Below, piece by piece: positions 11,466 through 23,454 of a DNA stretch of 64,000 bases. Source of the DNA: Anadara kagoshimensis (taxonomy: Eukaryota; Mollusca; Bivalvia; Arcoida; Arcidae). Within the stretch, counting starts at the first letter, position 1. Each line of letters begins with the position of its first letter. A program made the position numbers and the translations under genes. Where the stretch lies: NCBI GenBank assembly GCA_021292105.1, contig CM037874.1:58692539-58756538 (forward strand). Reading direction: 5' to 3'. Under the pieces are notes generated by a model. The model had not been told where the DNA came from. It searched no databases and was given only the letters and a program-made list of their open reading frames with translations.

Positions 11466-12447
11466 TAACACTGTTTTCGTTAAATATAATCAGTTCCTGT
11501 TATAGTCCGATCACAGTTTCAGTGATGAAAAAACATGTTTTGAATGGGTGGTGTGATTCAAACTTAGATATCTCACTGGATATAACTCTAAAAGACATGT
11601 ATTATTGGAACATATTTTTCCATATTTTGAATATTTTTTGCAAATATTCCCAGCTTTTTCAATTTTTTGTTTTTAATTTATATGAATAAATTTTAATAAA
11701 CTTTTTCGAGAAAGGTTTGTTGAGAAATTAATACTTGTTTGTTTGCAGTCTTGTTTGAAAGATAAGTATTTAAAAATATTTTATTTTATTCCCGTGAGTT
11801 TTTGAGAGTCAAAATTTAGCAATTTATTGAAAGGTAACTGTTGCCCCTTTCATATGTTGATATGGCATATTCGACAGTTTCATTCATGTAAGTCATTCAT
11901 AACTGGGCTCTGATTGGCTAATACGTATTCACGCGATATGGGTTTATACAGGTGTTTCTATTCCTAACCAGTATACGTCACGGAGTGACCCATTGCACTT
12001 GTTTATAAATGGACAACAGGTAAAACAGCACAAACATTAAAATGGTGTATAATATTTATTTATTAAACATGTTTGGCCTAGACCGACAGAATTTTTTTAT
12101 TTAATGTTTTAAAGCTACAAAACCTTCAAGCTCATCTAACAAAGCCGCGATTTTTGTCTCAAAAGATGTAGTTATTGGCGATAAAGCATTTTACTACGGG
12201 ATACGCATCGTCTGAATTCAGATGCGCGTCTGATTAAACGGGTTTTGTTTGATTTTTAGACTTAATATAAGAAGTTTAATCAAATTATTTAAACACGTGT
12301 TATAAAATAACAGATCTACATATATCAGTAAGGAAATTTGAGGTTAGTATTCCACAATCTTTTCAAGACCACATCGGTTTTCATCACTGGATAAGTGATC
12401 GGACTATAGTAGATGAATGTTACAGAACCTTTCGGTGTTATCATTAC

Positions 12448-12650
12448 TTATCAAAAACAAACATACTTATCCATTTCCGAATCACAATCCAGAAGCAAAG
12501 TAAAAACTTTGGAACTGACAAGTTAGGTTAGACACGTGAACTTCCACCAGGGAATTGAGGCCGGGTGTTCCGGAAGGGTAAGCACCTCTTGTTTAGCTAG
12601 CTACACCCGTCACGTGTGTAATCAAAATTGTGTGAAAGGAACATGGAACT
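12448..12650 (-). repeat. 3' untranslated tail of the RT element
   Basis: This tail lies directly downstream (minus sense) of the RT stop. It carries the family signature CTTCCGGAACACCCGGCC, then GTCTAACCTAACTTGTCAG and ends in the AGTATGTTTGTTTTTGAT terminus. It serves as reference for the many solo tails in the window. Confidence 0.75.
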
Positions 12651-14190
12651 ATGAGACGCCAAATATATCCAAGGCAATCCTGGACACAGAGACATCAAAC
12701 TTATCAACAATACTGTGATGACGGCCATAAAACTTTTTGAGGGCCTTGATAAGCCTAGGCTTGCAATATCCCTGAGTCAACAATTTATTTGCAAGCAGCC
12801 TACTTCGTTGTACAAAGTCCCCGTATTGGGAACAAGCTCTACCATAGCGTATTAATTGGGAAACAAATACACCATAAGCAGGAGAAGCAGGTATATTGCT
12901 GCATAAAAAAGGAAAGTTGACAATAGAAAAATTGAAGTCATCACGTTTGTCATAAAGTTTCAAATGTAGCCTTTCTTGTGCGTCATAATTTAGGTATAAG
13001 TCTATATATGAAGCAGAACTTGAGGAATCTGTCGTGCCTTTTATTTCAAGCTCACTAGGATAGATGACATTTACATAGTATCCAAATTTAGAGTTGTTAA
13101 GAGACAGAACGTCATCTATGTATCTGTATGTTGAGTTGAATGATTTGGCGACAGTTTTCTCTCCAGATTTAACAAGGTTCTGCATAAATTCTGCTTCGTA
13201 AGAATAAAGAAACAAATCAGCAAGCAATGGTGCACAGTTTGTACCAATTGGTATACCGATTGTTTGCTGAAAAACTATATTACCAAACACAACAAATATG
13301 TTATCTATCAGAAACTCCAACATTTTGTTGATGGTATCTTCAGTATATTTTTGTTTGGAATCCGTATGATGCTTGACAAAATAACCAGAATCCCTGTTCA
13401 GCACCAGATATTTGTATCTTGGCTTACCGTTTTTGTAGAAGAAAGACTAGTGAATAATTTCTTTAAGACGTTCTTTCAATTTAGAATGAGGGATTGTGGT
13501 GTATAGTGTAGAAAAATCAAATGTTTTTATACTTTTTACATGAGATACAGTATTAATTGTAAGATGTTCAAGTAATTCTTTAGAATTTTTGAGAATCCAC
13601 ATTTGGTTGATTTCAGATGTAGAATATACTTTTTCTGAATAAGACTGAAGACCATCTTTGACGATTGTCAAAATTTGTGTTAGAGTTACCGATAATGATT
13701 TAGTAGTACATTTAGATAAGCCTGCTATATATCTTTCCTTGTATGGATTTTTATGGAGTTTAGGAATCCAATACAAGTAAGGAAGATCAAGATCTTCCTC
13801 TTTACGATTGATACCGAAAGACTAGAGAACTCCCCTATGGTTGGAAAGAACTTCATCTTTGGTAAAATTAGTTCTAGAATATGCAGGGGTATTTGATATA
13901 CTATCTAAACCAAGCTTCTTAATAAGACATTCAAGGTAGAATCTCTTACAAACAAGAATAATGTTGTTGGAAGCCTTATCAGCTGGGACAACAACATATT
14001 TGTTGTGTATGTCTGTAAGAATTGCCTTGATTTCTGGATCCTTGAGTACTGAAGACGGTTTAGTACTCATAGACCCTTTAAGTTTGGCAACCCTAGTTTT
14101 AACGAAAGATCTCACAACCTTTATCCAGTCGGATAAGGTATCAAGCTCAACGTCTTCTAATTTAGCCCAACGTCTTATTATAATGATTAT
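12649..14190 (-). pseudogene. Reverse transcriptase of a Penelope-like-type retroelement, two in-frame stops
   Basis: One minus-strand reading frame stays open across about 1.5 kb apart from two TAG codons, at 13822-13824 and 13447-13449. In order it shows an N-terminal block with VPADKASNNIILVCK, the LYWIPKLHKNPYKERYIAG block, the catalytic-Asp block FDFSTLYTTIPH, the primer/template block QQTIGIPIGTNCAPLLADLF, the catalytic YRYIDDV motif, and a C-terminal block ending in ALKKFYGRHH and SRIALDIF. RNA-templated DNA synthesis for retrotransposition is the expected role. No GIY-YIG or other endonuclease domain was found. The 5' end breaks at about 14175-14190 into a sequence that also occurs at 2935-3010 and 14535-14610. 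Family placement as Penelope-like is tentative; a related RT clade is possible. Confidence 0.75.
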
Positions 14191-14279
14191 ATTAAATGTA
14201 GGTGTGTTGTATATAGACAAACCTAACCTTTAAAATTTAAGTAGATTGCTATGTTTATGTACAGTATGTTTTGGAAGTT

Positions 14280-14945
14280 CAATTTACGTGCTTAACATAA
14301 TTTGCCAATTTAAGAGATTTTGCTTTTTTGGGATTTTGGTTTGAATATGAATTGGTATCTTTGTTATTGATAAATAGTAAATAACTTTCCGTTTTATACT
14401 AATGATATGCTGATATCCTGCCACTCAAAAGAGCAATATCTGTTTGGATCTTACAAAAGACACACACGCCTCGCGCGCTTCTTAGTAGATGCATGTTACA
14501 AAATTCTGTGGTGCTATCATTACCTATGTTCTATTATTATGATTATATTAAATGTAAGTGTGTTGTATATAGAACAACTTGACCTTAAAAATTTAAAATT
14601 GCTATGTAGAACATGCTCTAGGTGCTGCGGTCTGTTTAATAAGCTTCTCTGGCTACGTGTAAGATACAAACTGAGGACGAGAAGAACATGGAATTATGGG
14701 ACATCGAATATATCAATGGTAATAATTAAAGAGGTTAAATTATCTTGATGAGGTCCACAATCGTACCACATGATCAATACCCCTTTACGTTCGTGTGTAA
14801 CGTTTTGGAGAACGTTTATGTCGATTTCCCGGAGTAAAGTCACTTTTACGGGAAAACGGTGAAAACTGAAACGATTCCATCTCCAGTGGGGAAAATGTTT
14901 TCTTGAAGCGTTATGATTTATCACGTGATACAGTGGTGGTAGATT
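14280..14945 (+). repeat. Duplicated non-coding unit (copy of 2670-3345)
   Basis: Direct copy of the block 1 unit, ending shortly after the ATCACGTGATACAGTGGTG motif. Its first ~90 bp are a diverged version of the RT-family tail. Confidence 0.8.
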
Positions 14946-15064
14946 GGCGATGCCGTTTTGTAGCAGTGCCTTTGGAATTTGGAAGATTTATTCGTAATTT
15001 CGGGGAAGCATGTCCAATACAATGACGTTTTTTCAATAACATCTAATATGTACTGTCAATGAAT

Positions 15065-15480
15065 AATGATAAAAACAACTATACTAATCCATGTCCAAAT
15101 CACAATTTAAAAGCAAAGTGAAAACATTTGAACTGCCAAGTTAATTTAACCATGTAAACCAAAGAAGTGAGGTCAAGTGCTAAAGAAGGGTAAGAATATT
15201 TTTGCTAGATGCAGCGTGTGTAATCAAAATTGAGAATGAAACAAACTAAAACCTTTGAGACTTCAAATATATCCAGAATATATTTTGGCACAGAAACAAA
15301 CTTATCAACAATATTATTCTGACGACCATTAAACGTTTGAGGAGCGCAAATAAACCAATGCTTGTGATATCTGTTTGTCAACTTTTTTGGGGGTAAGACA
15401 CTTGCTTCGCTGTTAAAGCTCTACCACGCGTATTAGCTGTGAAATAATACACTATACGCATCCATGGTAATTATTTGTGT
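15065..15480 (-). repeat. Degenerate RT-family tail plus RT C-terminus
   Basis: Minus-strand remnant of the tail and of the last ~60 RT codons, with many substitutions and small gaps. Older than the copy at 12448. Confidence 0.65.
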
Positions 15481-16084
15481 ATAAATGTTAAATTATTAAC
15501 TTATAGAACATGCAAGGGTAGTTCAATAATTCTTTGGTAAGTTGTTATTTTCATTGTTTAAACGTTTAAAAATTATGAACCATGTCCATCGGTTAAAAAC
15601 AAATAGGACGGTTTGTGTCTTCCAATAAATTAATGCTGCAACAAAACCACAGACCGTCTCTGAAGTTCCAAAGTGTTATAAAACCACTGTCAAGTTTAAA
15701 TGTATATGATCGTACAGTACAATGTGAATTATAATGGCTATAATAACGAATCTTCAGTGTTACTAATGCATGTAACTATATAACGACTTTTGTTTAAAGA
15801 TTTTAAGAGAGATCGTCTTATGTTCATAGCAAAAAGCTTGGGAATTGTCAATAAACTGTCTTGTAAAAAAGAAATGTCAAGGACTGAAAATAAAGCATAA
15901 AACAGTTTATCTTTGAAAACTATTGTGTTTTTATAATTTTATTATTTTATCGATACATAACATGCTATAGTCATATATTAAACAACAAGAACGTAAAAGA
16001 ATTGAAAACGTGAAAAACATATTACATATATCAGGGAAGAGAATTCAAATAACTTTGTTTGATGGGATTTATTTACTTATTACA

Positions 16085-16345
16085 TTATCAAACAAATATA
16101 CAAATACATGTCCAAATCGCAATCCAAAGCAAACTACAACCCTTAAAACTGGCAAATAAAGTTAAACCAGAGAGATGAGACCGGGTGCTCCGGACAGGAA
16201 ACCATCTCCTCTTTAGCTTACTACATCTGCAACGTGTGATAAAACTGATAATGAAAGGTACATGGAACTGTGGACAGAGACATCATATTTATCAACAATA
16301 TTGTGAAGATGGTCATAAAAATGTATAGAAAAACTTTCCTATAGG
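16085..16345 (-). repeat. RT-family tail fragment
   Basis: Matches the tail and the start of the RT C-terminal segment, with internal deletions. Confidence 0.65.
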
Positions 16346-16852
16346 AATGATCAAACACCCACAATAAACGATCTCTGTGATTAAATCACGTGATGGCCAG
16401 TTATTATGTGTTTCTGTCAATCCATTCCGATGCAACAGTCGACCAATGTTGCAAAACAAACCAATACATCGCCTTCAATACTGGATGGCAACATTAACGA
16501 TGAACAATGAAAATGACTTACTGGAAAGTTTTTCGGAATCCTCCGACAACCTCATCACGGAGCAATAAACTGGATAAAACTGAACAATCTTTAGTTTCTG
16601 ACATTGCCCTGGAAAGCAACCTATGGTTTCTGAGATTCCTATGACAGTAGAGACAACCAAATCCTGGTTAAATATCCCTAGTATTTGTCTGATGCAAACA
16701 CGTCATCTGAACATGATACAGTTACGTTCTCAAAACCAAACATGACATCTACATCACTTCCCCGTAGTAAAAGACCTTCAGTCAAACTTCCACTGTTTAT
16801 TTCTCTTAATTTTATATTGAATGCTGTGAGCAACCTACCTGTTTACTGCCGT

Positions 16853-17200
16853 CTTCAAAAACAAACATACTAATCCATGTCCGAATCACAATCCAGAGCA
16901 AAGTATAAAACTTTGGAACTGGCAAGTCAGGTTAGACACTTCCACCAGGTAAGTGAGGCTGGGTGCTCCGGAAGGGTTAGCACCTCCTGTATAGCTAGCT
17001 AAACCCACAACGTGTGTAATCAAAATTGTGTGAAAGGAACGTGGAACTATGGGACGTCAAATATTTCAAGGGCAATCCTGGACACAGAAACATCAAACTT
17101 ACTCAACAAAACTGTGGTGAGGGCCATAAAACTTTTTGAGGGCCTTTGTAAGCCTAGGTTTGCAATATCCCTGTCAAAAATTTATTTGCAAACTAAACTA
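16853..17200 (-). repeat. RT-family tail plus RT C-terminus
   Basis: Good match to 12448-12790 on the same strand, including the AGGGCAATCCTGGACACAGA segment at the RT end. 5'-truncated. Confidence 0.7.
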
Positions 17201-17811
17201 TTTTTTCTGTTCCGACAATTCTACTCAGTCCATTCAATACCATTACCGATACATTATTCATGTTTAACTAACCAACAGAGTCCATAGTTTCTATTCTATT
17301 CAATAGAAAAGTGACATCAATAATATAAATAGCAACAGGAAGTTAACAGGTAACGAAATTCCCAATATTGTATTGCTTCGCGGTAACGGTTTAAATAATT
17401 TCGGATTAATACATTAGATATTGATTTTACCACTATAGTTTTTATTATTTGTCAAAAACTGAAAAACGCATTTATATAGTCCTTATAAGGAACCAAAATA
17501 ATTCAGGTGCGATAATACTGTATAGATTATAATAATCAGAATCTGTTATGATTCTTCAAAACTATATTGCTGATGCATGATAATAACAATCACTTCTCAC
17601 CAACACATATTTAGGAATTATCATGTGTATGTCTGTAATGTCCGGATTCTTATTGTATTTGTAAATTATTACATATGTGTATGAGGTCAATATTGTATGT
17701 GGCGTTGGTATGATGTGGTCAGTCAAAAAAGATAGATTGAACAGCCATCTTGCGTCTGTGTGATGTCTGAATATCTACATATATTACTTATTATATTAGT
17801 TTTGATTTTGC

Positions 17812-17857
17812 AGCACTAGACATTTGCAGCGGAATACAATTTCTCAACAGTAGTGCT
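17812..17857 (-). ncRNA. Decayed hammerhead ribozyme
   Basis: On the minus strand, a 7-bp helix I (AGCACTA with TAGTGCT) flanks a core that reads CTGTTGA instead of CTGATGA, and the GAAA box is lost (GCTGC). The overall spacing and the GTC cleavage triplet match the copy at 18991-19032. With both conserved boxes changed it should not cleave. Confidence 0.6.
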
Positions 17858-18451
17858 TGGACCAAAATTAAGATCCCAAAATTGTTATCCAAAGAATCTA
17901 CATGTACGTGATATCAAACCATCAACCAAGTCCACTACAATGTCTGTTTGTGATGTATATCTTTATTGTCTATTTCACTATATCTGCCCGCATTTGTGTC
18001 CATCGCCCATTGCTGCTTTGAGGAAGTTTTATACAATTGATATCAGCATCCAAAATAGTATCCTTGCATTTTACAAAGATATCACCTTGAAATATGATAT
18101 CGGATTAACAATATTCCAGGATACGATACAAATTATCTCCATAATCTAATAACCCAATATCATAACTAAAAGACCAAGGTCACAGGGGGGATTCTGTATA
18201 ATGCTTATATTTCGATGCTGTTGTATTTTCGCTATCTACGCGGTCCAGTGTATTGACACTGCAAATACCATGAATACACTAGTCATCGTTAAACCTCAAA
18301 TATATAACCGTGGAAAGAAAGCAATATACAGTGTACTGTAAATACATCAACTAAGGTATACTCCTTCATAACAAGTATATCCTCCACGAAATTTGGTAAA
18401 TTATAGTTTTGGTCCTTTTGATATTTGTTCAACCACTAAATGAGAAAAATT

Positions 18452-18787
18452 GGTTTAACAACTTTGGTCCAAGTACTAAGGTTTAACAACTTTGGTCCAA
18501 GTACTAAGGTTTAAGAACTTTGGTCCAAGCATTAAGGTTTAACAACTTTGGTCCAATTACTAAGATTTAACAACTTTGGTCCAAGTACTAAGGTTTAACA
18601 ACTTTGGTCCAAGTACTAAGGTTTAACAACTTTGGTCCAAGCATTAAGGTTTAACAACTTTGGTCCAAGTACTAAGGTTTAACAACTTTGGTCCAAGTAC
18701 TAAGGTTTCACAACTTTGGTCCAAGTACTAAGGTTTAACAACTTTGGTCCAAGAACTAAGGTTTAACAACTTTGGTCCAAGCACTTA
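18452..18787. repeat. 28-bp minisatellite, 12 units
   Basis: The unit contains AACTTTGGTCCAAGTACTAA. Twelve units with few substitutions, all the same length, between the two hammerhead motifs. Confidence 0.95.
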
Positions 18788-18990
18788 TGATAAAGATTTG
18801 TATTCGTTTTTGAGGATCTTCAGGTTTTTTTCAGGTTTTAACTAGCAGCAATTTTAGACATAAGTATATTTAGGACAAAACAAAAGTTTTACCTAGTGCG
18901 TTTCAGATATACTAGGGGATGATTAATCCACCAGCAGAAATACTTGTTCAGTAGTGGAAATTACACATTATACAAGTGTTAGTTTTACAG

Positions 18991-19032
18991 CACTAGACAG
19001 CCGTTTCGGAATACGATACCTCATCAGTAGCG
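18991..19032 (-). ncRNA. Hammerhead self-cleaving ribozyme (type I architecture)
   Basis: On the minus strand the 42-nt motif has, in order: helix I 5' arm CGCTA, core CTGATGA, a helix II stem-loop GGTAT-CGT-ATTCC with one U-U mismatch, core GAAA, a minimal helix III (AC-GGCT-GU), cleavage triplet GTC, and helix I 3' arm TAGTG. All catalytic-core nucleotides are present. The predicted cut is after the C at 18996. Such short-stem-III hammerheads are known from Penelope-like elements and animal retrozymes, which fits the retroelement-rich surroundings. Activity has not been shown. Confidence 0.75.
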
Positions 19033-19351
19033 TTTAGATCAAAATTCTGAAACCAATTTTTCCTATTGTATCTATAATGATATATATCTCTCTCTGATCA
19101 AAAGCCCACATCAAATCTATATCACATTCAAGTAGTGACAATCCATGTCTTATTTCCCCTGATCATGAATCTCAAATTAAAATGCTTTGTATACAATTGG
19201 TAATGGATGGTAAACATCAATTCATACCGTTGCATCATTGAAACATGCTAAAGAATCCTTGCTGCACATTTCCCGGAGCTTAGAAACAAAATTTGCCACT
19301 TTGTGTGATAACCATATAATTTAAACATTGTTTTGTAATTTAAATGAATTA

Positions 19352-19500
19352 AAAAACAAACACACAAATCCATGCCTAAATCACATTAAGTTAAACCTTT
19401 GAAGCTGGCAAATAAAGTTAAACATGTAAACTTTCAACCGAGAAGTGAGGCTGGGTGCTCTGAAAGGGTAAGCACCTCCTGTTAAGCTTATGGTGAAATG
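19352..19500 (-). repeat. RT-family tail fragment
   Basis: Solo tail in minus orientation, truncated after the TTAAGCTTA segment. A further ~25-bp terminus-only scrap lies at about 19627-19650. Confidence 0.6.
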
Positions 19501-19879
19501 ATAACAAGCATGGTAATTATAACAATATATATTTGTTTTATATATAATATACATCTTAAGTTTATATATCACATGTAATTATGTTTTACATAAATTATAT
19601 ATTATGCTTTAAACAAGAACATATAATTAAAAACAAACATACTAATATATCTGAGTATTTACCGAATTAAAGACATAAAATGGCATTTTATTATAATTAG
19701 CTGAATACAAGACTATAACAAGGATTAGACTATTGTAATTTAGATGCATGAACTAATGCACTGCTTTCCGAGCATACTTTTTTTTTATAAAATTTGTCAA
19801 GTTTCTTTTTCCTACCACATATTCCTTTTTTTAAATTTTTCAATACACCCTTTTTACCATGTTTACCTTTTGCTATTAT

Positions 19880-20105
19880 TAGTATGTTTGTTTGATAATT
19901 GATGTATCGCCCGCCATGCCTTTTATGTTCCGACACTGACCGCCATCACAGTACCAAAGCAGCGTCATGGCAACTAATGAAGAACTAGTGACAGTGACGT
20001 CATAAAATGGCACAATTCAGGCCGAGTTTTCATTCTTTTTAGTGTGTAAATCAAGTCGGGCCATTGTCGGAACATTGTGGGCATGGCCGGTGATCCGTCA
20101 ATTCA
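19880..20105. repeat. Diverged copy of the 165-bp unit at 23455-23800
   Basis: It shares the CATGCCTTTTATGTTCCGAC segment, the AACTAATGA...AGTGACGTCAT segment and the following GGCCGAGTT stretch with the 23.5-kb repeat. The large 65-bp satellite lies between the two. Confidence 0.65.
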
Positions 20106-20445
20106 TTAGATGCATGAACTAAAGCTTAGTACCACATAATGGGAATTTACACACTGCAGTTTTCACCCTGCCTGTTAAATACTGGTAATAACGGACATGA
20201 TAGATGAATATATATATATAAACATTTATGTATCTCTTATCAGTGTAATCATCATTTATTTTGATAATCCGCTGAATCAGGGTACCGTGGTAACCAGGTA
20301 TATTAAGTATAGTAAAAGTATTGATCTTCAACAATGTTGGATGGGTAGTTAGGACAAACTGTTGAAGATGGATGGACGGTCACACAGACAGCACTTTACA
20401 AAAATATGTCATCTTTCTAAAAATGGGCATATAAAATGAAAAAAG

Positions 20446-22320
20446 AAGCAATCTTAGTATACATCTACCAAATAACCCAGCTGGCTGTAAATGATCATTT
20501 ACAAAAAAGAAGCAATCTTAGTATACATCTACCAAAAAACCCAGCTGGCTGTAAATGAATAACTTACAAAAAAGGAGCAATCTTAGTATACATCTACCAA
20601 ATAATCCAGCTGGCTGTAAATGAATAACTTACAAAAAAGGAGCAATCTTAGTATACATCTACCAAATAATCCAGCTGGCTGTAAATGAATAACTTACAAA
20701 AAAGGAACAATCTTAGTATACATCTACCAAATAATCCAGCTGGCTGTAAATGAATAACTTACAAAAAAGAAGCAATCTTAGTATACATCTACCAAATAAC
20801 CCAGCTGGCTGTAAATGATCATTTACAAAAAAGAAGCAATCTTAGTATACATCTACCAAATAATCCAGCTGGCTGTAAATGATCATTTACAAAAAGAAGC
20901 AATCTTAGTATACATCTACCAAAAAACCCAGCTGGCTGTAAATGAATAACTTACAAAAAAGGAGCAATCTTAGTATACATCTACCAAATAACCCAGCTGG
21001 CTGTAAATGATCATTTACAAAAAAGAAGCAATCTTAGTATACATCTACCAAATAATCCAGCTGGCTGTAAATGATCATTTACAAAAAAGAAGCAATCTTA
21101 GTATACATCTACCAAAAACCCAGCTGGCTGTAAATGAATAACTTACAAAAAAGAAGCAATCTTAGTATACATCTACCAAATAATCCAGCTGGCTGTAAAT
21201 GATCATTTACAAAAAAGAAGCAATCTTAGTATACATCTACCAAAAAACCCAGCTGGCTGTAAATGAATAACTTACAAAAAAAGGAGCAATCTTAGTATAC
21301 ATCTACCAAATAACCCAGCTGGCTGTAAATGATCATTTACAAAAAAGAAGCAATCTTAGTATACATCTACCAAATAATCCAGCTGGCTGTAAATGATCAT
21401 TTACAAAAAAGAAGCAATCTTAGTATACATCTACCAAAAAACCCAGCTGGCTGTAAATGAATAACTTACAAAAAAGAAGCAATCTTAGTATACATCTACC
21501 AAATAATCCAGCTGGCTGTAAATGAATAACTTACAAAAAAGGAGCAATCTTAGTATACATCTACCAAATAATCCAGCTGGCTGTAAATGATCATTTACAA
21601 AAAAGAAGCAATCTTAGTATACATCTACCAAAAAACCCAGCTGGCTGTAAATGAATAACTTACAAAAAAGGAGCAATCTTAGTATACATCTACCAAATAA
21701 TCCAGCTGGCTGTAAATGAATAACTTACAAAAAAGGAGCAATCTTAGTATACATCTACCAAATAATCCAGCTGGCTGTAAATGAATAACTTACAAAAAAG
21801 AAGCAATCTTAGTATACATCTACCAAATAACCCAGCTGGCTGTAAATGATCATTTACAAAAAAGAAGCAATCTTAGTATACATCTACCAAATAACCCAGC
21901 TGGCTGTAAATGATCATTTACAAAAAAGAAGCAATCTTAGTATACATCTACCAAATAACCCAGCTGGCTGTAAATGAATAACTTACAAAAAAGGAGCAAT
22001 CTTAGTATACATCTACCAAATAATCCAGCTGGCTGTAAATGAATAGCTTACAAAAAAGGAGCAATCTTAGTATACATCTACCAAATAATCCAGCTGGCTG
22101 TAAATGAATAGCTTACAAAAAAGGAGCAATCTTAGTATACATCTACCAAATAATCCAGCTGGCTGTAAATGAATATCTTACAAAAAAGAAGCAATCTTAG
22201 TATACATCTACCAAATAATCCAGCTGGCTGTAAATGAATAACTTACAAAAAGGAGCAATCTTAGTATACATCTACCAAATAATCCAGCTGGCTGTAAATG
22301 AATAATTTACAAAAATGAAA
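20446..22320. repeat. 65-bp satellite array, about 29 units
   Basis: Each unit holds CAATCTTAGTATACATCTAC, then CCAGCTGG (a palindrome) and a variable end. One end variant, TGTAAATGATCATTTACA, is a perfect 18-bp palindrome; the other reads TGTAAATGAATAACTTACA. In several stretches the variants recur in threes (about 20773-20960, 20963-21150, 21300-21480). The last unit degenerates at about 22310. No coding frame and no associated protein gene. Confidence 0.95.
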
Positions 22321-22329
22321 CAATCTGTG

Positions 22330-23200
22330 TTTGTGTATATGTACATTATAACAGCATCAGTATTTATCTTTTAATTGTGTTAATTTTCCTGATAATTATG
22401 TCTGCAATAACCAATTATTTTACCGTGTTTGAGCAATAAAAATTATAATTATTATTATTATTATTAAAAGCTAAGAATTTTTACAAACCAAATGTATTCA
22501 AATATTATAAAAAAATAAAATTTTAATCAAAACAATATTTTAAAAATAAAATGCAGATGGGATATTGAAAATTTGTAATGACATTTATTTTACAAAATGG
22601 TAAAATGCAATATAAAAAAATTATTTTAAGTCAAAGTTAGACCAAAAATGGAATATATCTCAACTTTTACGTCAAATTAAATACATTTGGTATAACAATT
22701 CATCATTACTTTCCCTGTTGATCAACTTTGAACAGAATAAGATAGAAAAAATAAAAGGATGAAAAAGACTTCAGATGTTAATGATGATGGCTATATTGAT
22801 GATATAAAATGCTGTTGTTGATCACATTGATGAAGACCACCAGGATGATGATGATGATGATGATGATGAGAGCACTTTTTGTGATTTACACTTATGTTCA
22901 AAGGGCAATAACTCCCGAGAAAATGAACAAACTAACTCCAATTAATGATATGCATATTTTCTATTAATATTGATGCTTTACACCAAGTGTCTCATAATTT
23001 TTGTAAATTACTCTGGACAAAAAGTGCCTGGATGCAAAGGAAGCATAAAATTTCAAATTTAATATCTCCTCCTTTCTTTGTAAAGTTGAGACATTTATGA
23101 TGATAACAATGGTTAAGGCAACCATGATGATGATGATGATGGTGGTGGTGGTGATGATTTTGATGATGGAAGTGATGGTGATGATCTTATAAAAACATTA
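22330..23200. repeat. AT-rich stretch with (GAT)n runs and a dispersed repeat
   Basis: GAT/GGT triplet runs lie at about 22843-22869 and 23125-23180. 22885-23095 matches 28185-28365 (CACTTATGTTCAAAGGGCAA, later AATTTAATATCTCC), a dispersed non-coding repeat. Nothing else is recognised. Confidence 0.6.
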
Positions 23201-23454
23201 ACAAATATCACTTCTATATTTAGTCACATAGAATGAATATTACCATTACTGATTGATGTAATAAATATTAAGGATATTTAAATTTATATGTAAATGACAA
23301 AAATCTTTCATTTTGATTGCATTGTTAAAAATGTGTTTACAAAAAAACAGACAATGCAAAAACCACAATGACATGTTTACTTGACCTGGTATATGATATG
23401 TATCATGACCCCAATTATCATGTACAAGGAAAACAAGTTTATTTCGACTACACA

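Larger units (their letters stand above)
9950..14945. repeat. Paralogous block 2 (related to 180-3345)
   Basis: It contains the same ordered segments as block 1, enlarged by a ~590-bp insertion (10873-11465) and by the inverted RT element (12448-14190). Confidence 0.7.

Noticed and set aside
13447-13824. Introns removing the two stops of the RT
   Set aside because: The conserved RT sequence continues on both sides without extra bases, so there is no room for an intron.
20446-22320. CRISPR array
   Set aside because: Direct repeats with no unique spacers: whole 65-bp units repeat, no cas genes, and the surrounding DNA is eukaryotic.
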